Positions 33,110 to 41,187 of a stretch of DNA of 64,000 bases are shown one piece after another. The translations under genes and the position numbers were made by a program. The stretch comes from Haloarcula marismortui ATCC 43049. GTDB taxonomy: Archaea > Halobacteriota > Halobacteria > Halobacteriales > Haloarculaceae. The stretch's first letter is position 1. Each line of letters begins with the position of its first letter. The stretch is from positions 62,001 through 126,000 of the forward strand of contig NC_006397.1 in assembly GCF_000011085.1 (NCBI RefSeq). The letters run 5' to 3'. The notes beneath the pieces were generated by a model. The model had not been told where the DNA came from. It made no database searches and saw only the letters and a list, made by a program, of their open reading frames with translations.

Positions 33110-33247
33110 CTCGCATCCGTTCGTCGATCACAACCGCTTCGGCTCACCAAATTGTCACAGTTCATCAGCAGTCAAACCCAGCACAATCGCAAGACACAAG
33201 CCGAATACAGGCATATTATTCATACTTCACTAGCCGGCTCTCAACAA

Positions 33248-33391
33248 ATGACCCAGTGTACAAACTGCGATACGGAAGTCCCCATTCTTGAGGGGAGTTG
33301 TACCGACACATATGGTCGACTGTGTGAGGCGTGCAAAGAGATCGTCTCCAGACCAGGGCACCAGGCGAGCGATGGTAGCTCCTCATCATAG
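33248..33391 (+). CDS. Small zinc-binding protein
   Basis: A 47-residue protein with CTNC (residues 4-7) and CEAC (27-30), a two-knuckle zinc ribbon, then a Ser-rich tail. ATG at 33248 is the first in-frame start that keeps both knuckles. Role unknown; such miniature zinc proteins are common in haloarchaeal mobile DNA. Confidence 0.6.
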   Translation: MTQCTNCDTEVPILEGSCTDTYGRLCEACKEIVSRPGHQASDGSSSS

Positions 33392-33559
33392 CCGCATTCA
33401 CCATTGAACTGCTATATAGCATACCCACCCCCACACTCCGTTCAGAGACGCCTGTAGTGACTCGTGTTCGTTCAGAACGTCCGCTCGGTATACCGACGGC
33501 ATCTTCTCTAGTGCCCACGCATCCAGTGCGTCAGTGTGGAACTGCCGTAAAAACGGCTC
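33392..33559. other. Short stretch without an intact gene
   Basis: It probably belongs to the eroded 5' side of the radical SAM fragment. Confidence 0.3.
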
Positions 33560-33739
33560 GATCTTGTTGAGACCGTCGGCCCGTCGATTCCCTCCTTTGA
33601 TGCGACACTCGTCAGAGCGATGGAACCGAACGCCCCGCCACCGATAACGCGCTGGCAGGCCTTAGACAAACTCCAACAGGCCGGTGTGTCGGTGTTCGTC
33701 TCGATGTCACCACACATACCCGACGATGGGCGAAGATGA
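33560..33739 (+). pseudogene. Fragment of a radical SAM protein
   Basis: The frame reads DLVETVGPSIPSFDATLVRA, then MEPNAPPPITRWQALDKLQQ and AGVSVFVSMSPHIPD, then stops. This is the middle of the radical SAM barrel of the Rv2578c/PA0069 type (pattern LEPxAPxPxxRLxALxxLxxAG). The CxxxCxxC cluster part and the C-terminus are absent. A deletion joined it to the DNA carrying the next gene, whose ATG lies inside it. Confidence 0.55.
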
Positions 33740-34154
33740 CTTTCACGAGCTACTCAGCTACTTCAGAGCGCTTGGTGAGGTTGTGGTCTTCCACGAACCA
33801 ATCAATCCCCGTGGCGCGAATTTCCAGCAGTGTCTCACTGCCGCCGAGCAAGCCGGCTACGACGACGTTGTCGAGGAACTCCAGCAGGTGCAGGACAGTC
33901 ATCAGTACTGGGTTGAGTACGCCCTCGAACAGTTGAATACAGTCCAGCAGGTCGCAACGCGCTTCGACGGGCTCGACGTCCACTCTTGGCCAGACGATGA
34001 GTTGGTGCGCTCGACGAGCGGCCAACTTCGGTCGAAGCTCACGGCAATACAACAGGCCGTCTCACCGGAGTCGTTCTCCACACGTGCTACGGACGCCTCG
34101 CCTGAGCAGTCCGAGTTAGCCCGGGACGGGGAGTCCATAGACCATCTTATCTGA
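33726..34154 (+). CDS. Helical accessory protein of unknown function
   Basis: A 142-residue acidic protein, largely alpha-helical (EDDFHELLSYFRALGEVVVF, AAEQAGYDDVVEELQQVQD, YALEQLNTVQQVATRF). No motif recognised. Its start overlaps the radical SAM fragment. A decayed copy of the repeated unit follows it. Confidence 0.55.
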   Translation: MGEDDFHELLSYFRALGEVVVFHEPINPRGANFQQCLTAAEQAGYDDVVEELQQVQDSHQYWVEYALEQLNTVQQVATRFDGLDVHSWPDDELVRSTSGQLRSKLTAIQQAVSPESFSTRATDASPEQSELARDGESIDHLI

Positions 34155-34204
34155 CGTGTCTATCAGGCACCGCGTCAGGGTCCGGCAGGTCGACGTTACG
34201 GCCC

Positions 34205-34380
34205 TCGCCGGCACAAGCTGAGTATTAGTACGTGGCAGGACACGGTGTCGTGAAAAGCGCTAACCAATAAGGCCCCGGCAGAACCCAAAGCTGTTGGTTA
34301 GCTACCCACTCGGGTTTCTAACCGTCATTTGTTTCTCTCCTCGATCCCCTGGACCAACCGTTCAGGAAGTATACCTATCA
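34205..34380 (+). repeat. Repeated unit U1: eroded gene B end, palindrome copy b and tail
   Basis: CACAAGCTGAGTATTAGTACGTGGC matches the 3' end of gene B at 36126-36150. Then comes the dyad CTAACCAATA ... CTGTTGGTTAG (34260-34301) and a tail with CCGTTCAGGAAGTAT that matches the tails after copies c and d. The coding part no longer reads. Confidence 0.6.
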
Positions 34381-34578
34381 TCCGAACCGACGAGCAAGTT
34401 CGTAAGCGATGGTAACAGGGATACTGATAGCGAGCACTACGAATATGATTTCATCGACAGTCGGGCCAGACTGAGTTAGTGAACTGTAGAACACGAGAGC
34501 ACCAGTGGCAAGAACGCCGATGACAGTTGCGACGTATTTTGGATTTGTCCACTGGGGAGGAGGGGCATTGGTAGTCAC
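34378..34578 (-). CDS. Small two-helix membrane protein
   Basis: A 66-residue protein with a GTG start and two membrane helices (VATVIGVLATGALVFYSSL and EIIFVVLAISIPVTIAY). It is the cargo between repeated units U1 and U2. Function unknown. Confidence 0.6.
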   Translation of the reverse strand: MTTNAPPPQWTNPKYVATVIGVLATGALVFYSSLTQSGPTVDEIIFVVLAISIPVTIAYELARRFG

Positions 34579-34670
34579 GTACTGACATTGGACTGTGGCT
34601 GTTCTAACTTTTCTGGAGTCCTATTGCCTTCGCACCTCCTATCGATAGATACGTAACCTGTACTGCCTGA

Positions 34671-34934
34671 CCCGCACACGAGCCACTCACCCAGAGCCGA
34701 CCGCTCTTCCTTGGCGTCGACGGCGAGGGTGCCGCGCATTACTGGGACAGCTACGAGTTCGCCGTGGCTGTTGTCGCCGCTGGTGGTGACGCTGAGGGGG
34801 TCGTGTTGGCGGAGACGCCCTTCGAGACGCTCGAAGAGTGGTGCGAATACACGCGTGGTGAGCGCGGCTGGGACGCTGGGCCGCACGTCGGTGGATCGCT
34901 TGTCGGCGATCTTATTCGAGGTGTTGGGGCATGA
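34671..34934 (+). pseudogene. Repeated unit U2, gene A (5'-broken)
   Basis: The frame reads PAHEPLTQSRPLFLGVDGEG, AAHYWDSYEFAVAVV, ETLEEWCEYTRGERGWDAG, GSLVGDLIRGVGA. A TGA at 34668 interrupts the conserved CTAC-P-HEPLTQ start that is intact in the fragment at 52960. The 3' part recurs at 38092. Its stop overlaps the start of gene B (ATGA). Unknown family; probably a small beta protein, linked to gene B. Confidence 0.6.
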
Positions 34935-35181
34935 GCTGCACTGTGGAAGAACGGCGGCGGGTTCGTCGAGCCGCGCGGGCTATTCGTGACGAGGTGGCCA
35001 CTGAGTCCGTCGATGTGCTTGCGCCGAGCGCGAGTCAGTACGGTGCCTGGACGCTTGACGCGGTGTTCGGGACTGTGAGGGTGTGTCACCGGAAGTGCTC
35101 AGGGAGTTGGCGCTCGCTGGGTTGACGCTCCAGCCGATGCCGTCGCAAGCCGAGTACCAGCACGTCGCGGCGACAGTATAG
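34931..35181 (+). pseudogene. Repeated unit U2, gene B (frameshifted)
   Basis: MSCTVEERRRVRRAARAIRD, EVATESVDVLAPSASQYGAW, TLDAVFG, then a 1-nt deletion near 35070, then EVLRELALAGLTLQPMPSQAEYQHVAATV. Unit U3 lacks the deletion. The intact protein would be about 83 residues. Family unknown. Confidence 0.65.
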
Positions 35182-35191
35182 AGAGTAGACG

Positions 35192-35232
35192 TTAACCAAC
35201 AACAGCTGATCGGTACCCGGACTGTTGGTTAG
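35192..35232. repeat. CTAACCAACA palindromic repeat, copy c
   Basis: TTAACCAACAACAG ... ACTGTTGGTTAG. It begins 10 nt after the gene B stop, and the following 90 nt are similar to those after copy d. A terminator of gene B is one simple reading. Confidence 0.75.
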
Positions 35233-35446
35233 CCGAGAACCGATTAGCTTCTGTCCGGCGTTTGTTTTTCGCTATCTCACCAGAAATACCCGTTCAGTAA
35301 GCGTGCAAAGAATACAATTGAACCAGACGAACGCAAGCGAAGACACAACGGATATAAGAAATTGCACAGAAGATGGAATTGTTTACTCGGCTGACAAGCT
35401 AGGATAGTAAAAAAGCACTCCTTGTATATTTTAGAAAATCTGTAAA

Positions 35447-35905
35447 ATGGGAATGAAATCAAAAAACCGATTCAGTGGTTGGGCGCTAATTATATTTGCA
35501 GTAGCAGTGCTTATTATCTCTGGCTTACTCATTGGTGCTCCCCCGGAGCCGACGAACAAGGCTTACACCACAGAGACGAATGAATCGCAAGTGTCTCCCG
35601 ATGACGAGGTAGTCAGTTACAATGACCTTTCAGCAGCGGGCCAAGACGTGTTCGACCAAGCACTCCGTGCTGATGGGATTGCCACAGTGAATCAGTCACC
35701 GCCAGATTTCGACTATCCAGATGATACAATGGACTATACCTACGTCGAAAAAAGCGGGACGATATACACCATAGGCACTGGATCAAACCCATGCAGGATG
35801 TGTGCCTTCGTGGAGCCACTTGATATCGTGGTTGGGCTCGCGGGGGTCATCCTGTTACTGAGCGGTGTGTATCGCCTGATAAGCAGGGAAACTGACGCTA
35901 CATAG
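35447..35905 (+). CDS. Membrane protein with an extracellular middle domain
   Basis: A 152-residue protein. A helix near residues 11-30 and another near 122-142 enclose an acidic domain with VSYNDLSAAGQDVFDQALRA and a C-x-x-C (NPCRMC). This plan (two helices, YNDLSxxGQxxFxxAL) is a known haloarchaeal membrane type of unknown role. It lies between units U2 and U3. Confidence 0.65.
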   Translation: MGMKSKNRFSGWALIIFAVAVLIISGLLIGAPPEPTNKAYTTETNESQVSPDDEVVSYNDLSAAGQDVFDQALRADGIATVNQSPPDFDYPDDTMDYTYVEKSGTIYTIGTGSNPCRMCAFVEPLDIVVGLAGVILLLSGVYRLISRETDAT

Positions 35906-35917
35906 AGCTGATTATCG

Positions 35918-36160
35918 GTAGAGGAAGAACGGAAGCGAGTGCACCGGGCAGCACTGGCGATTCAAGAGGAAGTGCCGACTGAGTCTGTGGACGTGCTTGC
36001 ACCGAACGCGAGTCAGTACGATGCCTGGACGCTCGATGCTGTGCTTCGGGATGCTGAGGGTGTGCCACTGGAAGTGCTCAGAGAGTTAGCGCTGGCCGGG
36101 TTGACGCTGCAGCCGACGCCGTCCCAAGCTGAGTATCAGCACGTGGCGGCGACGGTGTAA
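35918..36160 (+). pseudogene. Repeated unit U3, gene B without its start
   Basis: It begins at VEEERKRVHRAALAIQEEVP with an in-frame TGA 9 nt before, so the conserved MSCT start is missing. The rest is open to the normal end EYQHVAATV. A GTG at 35939 could give a shortened 73-residue protein. Gene A is absent here. Confidence 0.6.
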
Positions 36161-36166
36161 AAGCCG

Positions 36167-36208
36167 CTAACCAACAATAGCTGCTCAGAACTCACGACTG
36201 TTGGTTAG
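36167..36208. repeat. CTAACCAACA palindromic repeat, copy d
   Basis: CTAACCAACAATAG ... ACTGTTGGTTAG, 6 nt after the gene B stop, with the same tail as copy c (CGAGAAGCGATTGGTTGCTG, then CCGCTCAGTGAGTAT). Confidence 0.75.
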
Positions 36209-36332
36209 TCGAGAAGCGATTGGTTGCTGCCCGGCGTTCGTTTGTCACGAGCTCAACAGAAATATCCGCTCAGTGAGTATGCGACTGGAACTCTCAATTG
36301 GGATGAGAACAGCAGCGACAGTCGTCCCGCTA

Positions 36333-37292
36333 TTAAGGGGACTCGCTCGTCGAGTTTGTCTCGAGGTCACAGGCCATGAGCGTCGAAATGGTGCTTGCCG
36401 TGAGTTCTCCCGTATCGTCGACCTCCGCGCGCGTCGGGGATCGGTTACAATCGAAGTTTTCGGGCGTGACCTGTTCGGTGACGGTCGTCTCGGTTTCGAG
36501 CACACCTACCGATAGGGAGTACGTATCGGGCTCGCTGAGCGTAATCAGTACAGTGCCCTCAGGTTCGACCGTGTAGACGGCGTCGAAGTGCGCTGTCGAG
36601 TCCTTCTCGACGAGGATTCGCGTCGTCCACGTCTCCTCCGATGGGTTCCGGAGCATGAGCGTGTGGCTGCCTTTCCCCGTGTCTGCGGGAATCGGGTCGT
36701 CGCCGAGCGTTTCCGACGCAGATTCACGAGCAGCAACGTGGTCGCTCACGACGCCTTGGCACGCCATCCGCGTGGAAATACCCAGCGAGTCAAGTGTCCC
36801 GTCGTCCTGGACGCTGATCGTCGTCTTGGTCACGTTACAGGTGAACTGGCTGGGTTCGACGGTAATCTTTTCCGTCGCATCCAACTCGGGGACGGACACA
36901 CGAGCGGTGTACGTGTCGAGATCAGTGAGCGACGCCACAATGCTCGCGTTCGGTTCGAGTTCCACCGATTCCTTGAACACGGCTTCGTCCGCCGTCGAAA
37001 CCGTCACCGTCCCCTGATGAGACTCCGCCGTCGGATTCCCGAACGCGACGTGGTGGGGAGTTCTGAGACCGCGCTCATCGAGCGACTCAGCGCCGATGGT
37101 TCGCTCGACAGTTCCATCGGCGGCGACGTGTGTACGCTCGGTCTGTTGTTCAGTGTTGGTTTGCGTGTCCTCAGAGGTTGGCGTCTCGGAATCTGTCGGC
37201 GGTGAGTCACTCGATCCAGCTTGAGTGGTGCAACCGGCGACTGCGGTTGTGAGACCAATTCCTGTGCTTGCCAGAAACGTTCGCCGTTTCAT
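36333..37292 (-). CDS. Tat lipoprotein
   Basis: A 319-residue protein. The signal MKRRTFLASTGIGLTTAVAGC has a twin arginine and lipobox. A Thr/Ser/Asp linker follows, then three beta-rich repeats, each ending in a Cys-containing segment (QFTCNVTKTTISVQDDGTLDS and NFDCNRSPTRAEVDDTGELTA). Probably an extracellular Ig-like protein. Downstream of the membrane-linked regulator at 37365 on the same strand. Confidence 0.75.
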   Translation of the reverse strand: MKRRTFLASTGIGLTTAVAGCTTQAGSSDSPPTDSETPTSEDTQTNTEQQTERTHVAADGTVERTIGAESLDERGLRTPHHVAFGNPTAESHQGTVTVSTADEAVFKESVELEPNASIVASLTDLDTYTARVSVPELDATEKITVEPSQFTCNVTKTTISVQDDGTLDSLGISTRMACQGVVSDHVAARESASETLGDDPIPADTGKGSHTLMLRNPSEETWTTRILVEKDSTAHFDAVYTVEPEGTVLITLSEPDTYSLSVGVLETETTVTEQVTPENFDCNRSPTRAEVDDTGELTASTISTLMACDLETNSTSESP

Positions 37293-37364
37293 ACCCTACC
37301 ATTGGAAGGGGGAAGTATCGCGCTATCCCAGATTCAAATACGTCTTTGAGTCCCGGCTACTCAC

Positions 37365-38009
37365 TCACGCCGAGTGGGCGTGATTCCGTGCTGGCCGATA
37401 CGTCCCCCAGTACCAAGCAACGAAGAACAACAGAATCAGGAAGATGCCAATTCCCAGCACGACTCCACCAGGCCCGGTCGCAAACGTTCCGAGCGTCTCC
37501 CACATGATTGGGTCGGGTTGCTGAACAGGGGACGCACCAGCCCGGGGCGATGATACTGGTATCGGTACTGACCGGCGTATATGGGCGAGTACACTGACGG
37601 CTCCGACGATACCCACTGAGCCGAAGACGCGACTCAACGCCGTCTTGAGCGACGGGCTTGTTCGTTCTGCCCCCGCGAAGAGAACGAGCGCGCTATTGGT
37701 CGGCGCGTACACGTCCATTTCGCGGCCCTGCTCGGAATACCACGTCTCGACGACCGCCACCAGGTCTGCGTCTTGGAGTCGGTCGAGATGATAGCTGATA
37801 TTCTGTACCGAGGAATTGAGTTCAGTTGCGATCTCCGATGCTGTCGTTGGTTCCGCGTATATCTGGCTGAGAATGCGGCGTGCAGTTGTTGAGGAAACTG
37901 CTGAGATGATCTGTTCCGCTGATTCATCTTCGAAGTCAACGAGCCTCGGTTCCAAACTACGATCCGAAGCTGTTTGTGGGGTGGGTTTCAGGGGTAATAA
38001 TGAGGACAT
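37365..38009 (-). CDS. ArsR-type winged-helix protein with two membrane helices
   Basis: A 214-residue protein. Residues about 27-105 are a winged helix (ISAVSSTTARRILSQIYAEP, ASEIATELNSSVQNISYHLD, LVAVVETWYSEQGREMDVY). Two membrane helices follow (FGSVGIVGAVSVLAHI and GVVLGIGIFLILLFFVAW). Membrane-tethered regulators of this kind are common in haloarchaea and may respond to cell-surface signals. The neighbouring lipoprotein is the likely target or partner. Confidence 0.78.
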   Translation of the reverse strand: MSSLLPLKPTPQTASDRSLEPRLVDFEDESAEQIISAVSSTTARRILSQIYAEPTTASEIATELNSSVQNISYHLDRLQDADLVAVVETWYSEQGREMDVYAPTNSALVLFAGAERTSPSLKTALSRVFGSVGIVGAVSVLAHIRRSVPIPVSSPRAGASPVQQPDPIMWETLGTFATGPGGVVLGIGIFLILLFFVAWYWGTYRPARNHAHSA

Positions 38010-38091
38010 TGTTGTCTGATTCGCTTGTAGGAGTATGTGATTGGGGAAGAGTCAAAGCAGTATTTGAGTCCAATTCTTGTCGAACTATGCT

Positions 38092-38308
38092 CCTCCGAGA
38101 CGCTTTCGGAGTGGTGCGAATACACGCACTTGGAGCGCGGTTGGGAGACTGGTCCGAATGTCGGTGGGTCGCTCGTCGACGATCTTGTCCGAGGTGTTGA
38201 AGCGTGAGCTGCACCGTCGAGGAGCGCAAGCGTGTTCGGCGAGCTGCGCGGTCGATTCAGAAGGAAGTGCCGACTGAGTCCGTTGATGTGGTTGCACCGA
38301 GCGCGAAT
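38092..38308 (+). pseudogene. Repeated unit U4: 3' end of gene A and 5' half of gene B
   Basis: ETLSEWCEYTHLERGWETGP, GSLVDDLVRGVEA ends gene A. Gene B starts at the overlapping GTG 38204 and reads MSCTVEERKRVRRAARSIQK, EVPTESVDVVAPSA, then breaks at GCGCGA|ATCC. The intact gene continues GCGAGTCAG. The break coincides with the left end of a cassette. Confidence 0.6.
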
Positions 38309-38335
38309 CCCCGCAACATTTCAACGTCGCGGGGG
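38309..38335 (+). promoter_or_regulatory. Hairpin at the left end of cassette 1
   Basis: CCCCGCAAC ... GTCGCGGGG with one mismatch in the 9-bp stem, 13 nt before the ATG at 38348. The same structure precedes the homologous gene at 47620 with a perfect 8-bp stem. Confidence 0.55.
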
Positions 38336-38347
38336 AGGACACACTCG

Positions 38348-38644
38348 ATGCCCCCCATCATCGATGAAACCGTGTTCGGCGAACCCTCCAGAGGGCTTGC
38401 AGTGGTTTATCTCTGTGGCGCACTTCTGCTGGCCGGCCAGCAAGTGTACTACGTTATTGTAGAAGGGGCGACACCGTTCTATGCTGGACTGTTTCTGAGC
38501 ACCGGGATGGCCCTCTCCGGCATTGCCGAGTCCCTGCCGAACCCTCGACGACGGGCAGCTGGCGTCTTGCGGGTCACAGCACTCGTCGTGCTGGTGAGCA
38601 TGCTCGTAATTTTGTTTGTCACACCCGACCTCCTTATCAACTAA
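38348..38644 (+). CDS. Three-helix membrane protein (cassette 1)
   Basis: A 98-residue protein: MPPIIDETVFGEPS, then three membrane helices (LAVVYLCGALLLAGQQVYYV, FYAGLFLSTGMALSGIAESL, AGVLRVTALVVLVSMLVILF). It is about 90 percent identical to the product of 47620. The longer frame from 38204 is an artefact of fusion to gene B. Unknown function. Confidence 0.7.
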   Translation: MPPIIDETVFGEPSRGLAVVYLCGALLLAGQQVYYVIVEGATPFYAGLFLSTGMALSGIAESLPNPRRRAAGVLRVTALVVLVSMLVILFVTPDLLIN

Positions 38645-38839
38645 GAGCGGTGATCGATTCGAATTCACTGCTGCCGGCCGGGTGTGTTCTTGAAGAGGAA
38701 CCGCCACGACCGCTGACGATTCCCGGGGAGATCTGCCGTATCAGTCACGCCGCTACTGACAGATTCTAAGCGAGTGATCGGGTTCGCCTATACATGAGTC
38801 CGCTATACTGAGTAGAGGAAGCCATGGCGGTACCCTCTT

Positions 38840-38968
38840 ATGACCGACCACTCGAACTCACATATGATTGGGCTGGGGACGCTACTTATAATTCTCACAG
38901 TCTTTGTGGTGATGACTCTGACTCTCGGTCTGCTACTTCGGTTGCTGAAAGACGCTGACGGACTCTGA
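38840..38968 (+). CDS. 42-residue single-span membrane protein
   Basis: ATG at 38840: MTDHSNSHMIGLGTLL, helix IILTVFVVMTLTLGLLLRLL, then KDADGL. Clear membrane segment with a polar start and a charged end. It is the second gene of cassette 1, just before the IS. Easily missed because of its length. Confidence 0.5.
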   Translation: MTDHSNSHMIGLGTLLIILTVFVVMTLTLGLLLRLLKDADGL

Positions 38969-38989
38969 GCAGTCAATTAACTGGACTGA

Positions 38990-40060
38990 CGAGGGTGTCA
39001 TAGAACTCTTCTCACACCGTGATGATCGTGCTTCCCGGATTGTCTCCGCGTTCGTAATTGGTGATTGCGACGACCAGGCGAAGACACAGTGCGAGGAAGA
39101 CCTGCGCTCGTGCGTGGGCGCGGCCTCGGGCGTGCGTTCGCCCGAGGCCGCAGTCCTTCACTGATTCGTTGGTTCGTTCCACTCCAGTGCGGCGATTGTA
39201 CGTCTGGTTTAGTATCGATTGTTTCAGCTGTACATCCTCGCTGTGTTTCTCAATGCGGTCCTCGACCCTGTATTCGATATCTTTCGGGTCGTCAGCGTTT
39301 CTAGCATTGTACGGGGCGACTGGCACGACCCCTGCGGCCAGCAGGTGGTCGTGCCAGTCGAGGGTGTCGTAGGCGCTGTCACCGACCATCCAAATCGGCT
39401 TGGCGACGGCGAGCGCGTCACAGGTGACGCGCATCGCCGTCTCTTCTGGCGCTTGTTTGCTCTCGGTGAACTCCGCTGCAATCGGTATTTTTTGTCCGGT
39501 CGAAACAATCGTACAGCCGTAGCCGTAGTAGTACTCTTCATCGGTTGGATCGTAGCATTTCGACGCATCTTGGTCAGCGGGCATCGCCCTCACGTCGGTT
39601 GAATCGATGCAGTAGGTCAAGTCGAGCAGGCCGCGCCGGGCGGCCTGCTCGACGAGGTGGTCAAAGACTTCGTCGACGACGTGTTCGAGGTCAGTAAGGA
39701 ACCGATCGACCGCGTCTCTTGACGGCGGTCGATCGAAGCCACAGCTCAGCCAGACAACCGTGTTCTGAAGCTCCCGCTCAGCAGGACGAATTCCGTAGAT
39801 ATCACGGTAATAGCAGTGGAGGAACCCACGCAGCATCTCTGGTGGTTTATGCTCTCGTGTTCGCCCCGTCTCCGCCGGGGCGAACACGTCGAACTCGCCA
39901 AGAAACTCGAAGGAGAGATGCTCAAACAACGCTAACGTCTCGGTCTCCGCGACATTGAAGAACGACTCTACCGAAGGCTCATTCTGCAGGGTCGCTGAGT
40001 CCATACCACCTCAGCATTCACCCTGCTCTTTGGTGTGGTAACTGTTCTATGACACCCTCG
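38990..40060 (-). mobile_element. Complete 1071-bp insertion sequence with 17-bp inverted repeats
   Basis: The perfect terminal repeats are CGAGGGTGTCATAGAAC (38990-39006) and its complement (40044-40060). GACTGA flanks both ends (38984-38989 and 40061-40066), a probable 6-bp target duplication. It holds one transposase gene. It landed in the 3' part of cassette 1. Confidence 0.88.
39012..40004 (-). CDS. DDE transposase (IS4/IS5-like, haloarchaeal)
   Basis: A 330-residue transposase. Catalytic candidates: Asp in TYCIDSTDVRA (near residue 154), Asp in WMVGDSAYDTLDW (near 222) and Glu in NRRTGVERTNESVKDCGLG (near 285). N-terminal FEHLSFEFLGEFDVFAP and FLHCYYRDIYGIRPAERELQ are typical of a widespread haloarchaeal IS. 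The frame is intact. I am not certain of the exact subgroup. Confidence 0.88.
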   Translation of the reverse strand: MDSATLQNEPSVESFFNVAETETLALFEHLSFEFLGEFDVFAPAETGRTREHKPPEMLRGFLHCYYRDIYGIRPAERELQNTVVWLSCGFDRPPSRDAVDRFLTDLEHVVDEVFDHLVEQAARRGLLDLTYCIDSTDVRAMPADQDASKCYDPTDEEYYYGYGCTIVSTGQKIPIAAEFTESKQAPEETAMRVTCDALAVAKPIWMVGDSAYDTLDWHDHLLAAGVVPVAPYNARNADDPKDIEYRVEDRIEKHSEDVQLKQSILNQTYNRRTGVERTNESVKDCGLGRTHARGRAHARAQVFLALCLRLVVAITNYERGDNPGSTIITV

Positions 40061-40087
40061 GACTGACTTGATCATTACAAGCAATTG

Positions 40088-40234
40088 ACTCAGTGCCCGC
40101 TGTTTCTCGACGCCGTGCCGCGAGACACCGACGGCGTCCCAGCCGAGGTACTCCGGGAACTGACGCTGGCCGGCCTAACGCTCCGGCTGACGCCCTCGCA
40201 GGCCGAGCATCAACACGTCGTCGCGACAGCCTGA
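40088..40234 (+). pseudogene. Repeated unit U5: 3' half of gene B
   Basis: Reads T-Q-C-P-L-F-LDAVPRDTDGVPAEVLRELTLAGLTLRLTPSQAEHQHVVATA and stops at 40234. It starts at about the position where U4 breaks off, so the DNA between U4 and U5 looks inserted within a gene B copy. Confidence 0.6.
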
Positions 40235-40345
40235 CAGAACCGAATACTCCACTTTTTTATTAACATACTTCGGTTCCAGTTCTCCTATCCCTCATTCCGT
40301 CTGCGCTGACCGAACGCTTATGCCACTCATACAGCAACTAGAGGT

Positions 40346-40615
40346 ATGGCCAGCTCGACGCGCGATGGAGAGCCCCACGAGGATGAGATTCGGATGTGGC
40401 GCGAGGGGGACTCGTGGATCATCACGGATGTCGAAACCGGCATCACCACGCAGGGCGAGACTCGTCAGGAGGCTCTGGAAATGCTTGACGACGCGGTCGC
40501 GGGCTACAAGGGCGAACGCGGCCACGAACCCACCGACGAAGAACTCCGAGAGCTGGGAGTTGACCCCGAAGACAATACCACCGGTAATGGCGATCTGCCC
40601 GACTTCATGCAGTAA
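40346..40615 (+). CDS. HicB-type antitoxin
   Basis: An 89-residue protein. The partial RNase H-like HicB fold: IRMWREGDSWIITDVETGIT, TQGETRQEALEMLDDAVAGY. It ends directly before the HicA start. HicB neutralises HicA and usually represses the promoter. Confidence 0.85.
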   Translation: MASSTRDGEPHEDEIRMWREGDSWIITDVETGITTQGETRQEALEMLDDAVAGYKGERGHEPTDEELRELGVDPEDNTTGNGDLPDFMQ

Positions 40616-40867
40616 ATGGCCCGGGGCAAGTTCTCTGGTCGGGATGTCGTGAAGGTCTTGGTAAATGTCGGTGGCTTCGAGTGGCGTCGGACGACTGGCG
40701 ATCACGCCCAACTCTACTACCAGCACCCAACCAACGAGAGCGACCGACGACACGTTACCGTTCCGCTACACGATGAACTCAAAACGGGAACGCTCCGAAG
40801 CATCGCCGACGATGCTGGCGCGAACGATTTTGCGGCGTTCTGTGAGTGGCTCGACCGCAATTCGTAG
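40616..40867 (+). CDS. HicA-type toxin
   Basis: An 83-residue protein with the dsRBD-like HicA fold: GRDVVKVLVNVGGFEWRRTT, GDHAQLYYQHP containing the catalytic His, then VTVPLHDELKTGTLRSIADD. HicA is an mRNA interferase. It starts on the base after the HicB stop. Confidence 0.88.
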   Translation: MARGKFSGRDVVKVLVNVGGFEWRRTTGDHAQLYYQHPTNESDRRHVTVPLHDELKTGTLRSIADDAGANDFAAFCEWLDRNS

Positions 40868-41129
40868 GCGAACCAACTCGTCACCGTCGGCTGCGAGTAC
40901 CTCGAGTCGAAGCGCTGACGCGACACTTCGATAACGGGGTGTTTGACAGGCGATTCCTCTATCTTTCTGTCGAACTGTGTGACTGTTTTGCATGGGTCGG
41001 GATGGTTTCGAGACTACTCCTGACAGTTTGCGACCCCGTGCCGGGGCCTGCGGGGGGTCCCACAACGGCGCGAGTGCCTGAGTTGAACCGATAGAGCAAT
41101 CATAGTCTGACGGCGCGGACTCACCCCTA
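40868..41129. other. Remnant DNA before leader copy 6
   Basis: CCGATAGAGCAATCATAG (41089-41106) equals the 3' end of the gene at 20068-20313, and the bases after it also match. So this stretch once held that gene; only its end survives. Confidence 0.5.
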
Positions 41130-41187
41130 TTTTGTGACCCTCCACCGGGTGAGAGGCGTTCCAGAGAGAGCGTCTTGACCACCAGCT
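41130..41187 (+). promoter_or_regulatory. Shared leader element, copy 6 (long form)
   Basis: TTTTGTG at 41130-41136, then ACCCTCC-ACCGGGTGAGAGG (CCTC/GAGG arms), CGTTCCAGAGAGAGCGTC, and the ATG at 41188. Confidence 0.65.

Noticed and set aside
30852-36208. CRISPR array from the CTAACCAACA repeats
   Set aside because: The copies are 0.9-3.4 kb apart, with genes between them, and no cas gene is present.
38204-38644. A 146-codon gene starting at GTG 38204
   Set aside because: The first 35 codons are gene B and the rest is the cassette membrane protein with its own hairpin and ATG at 38348; an accidental fusion.
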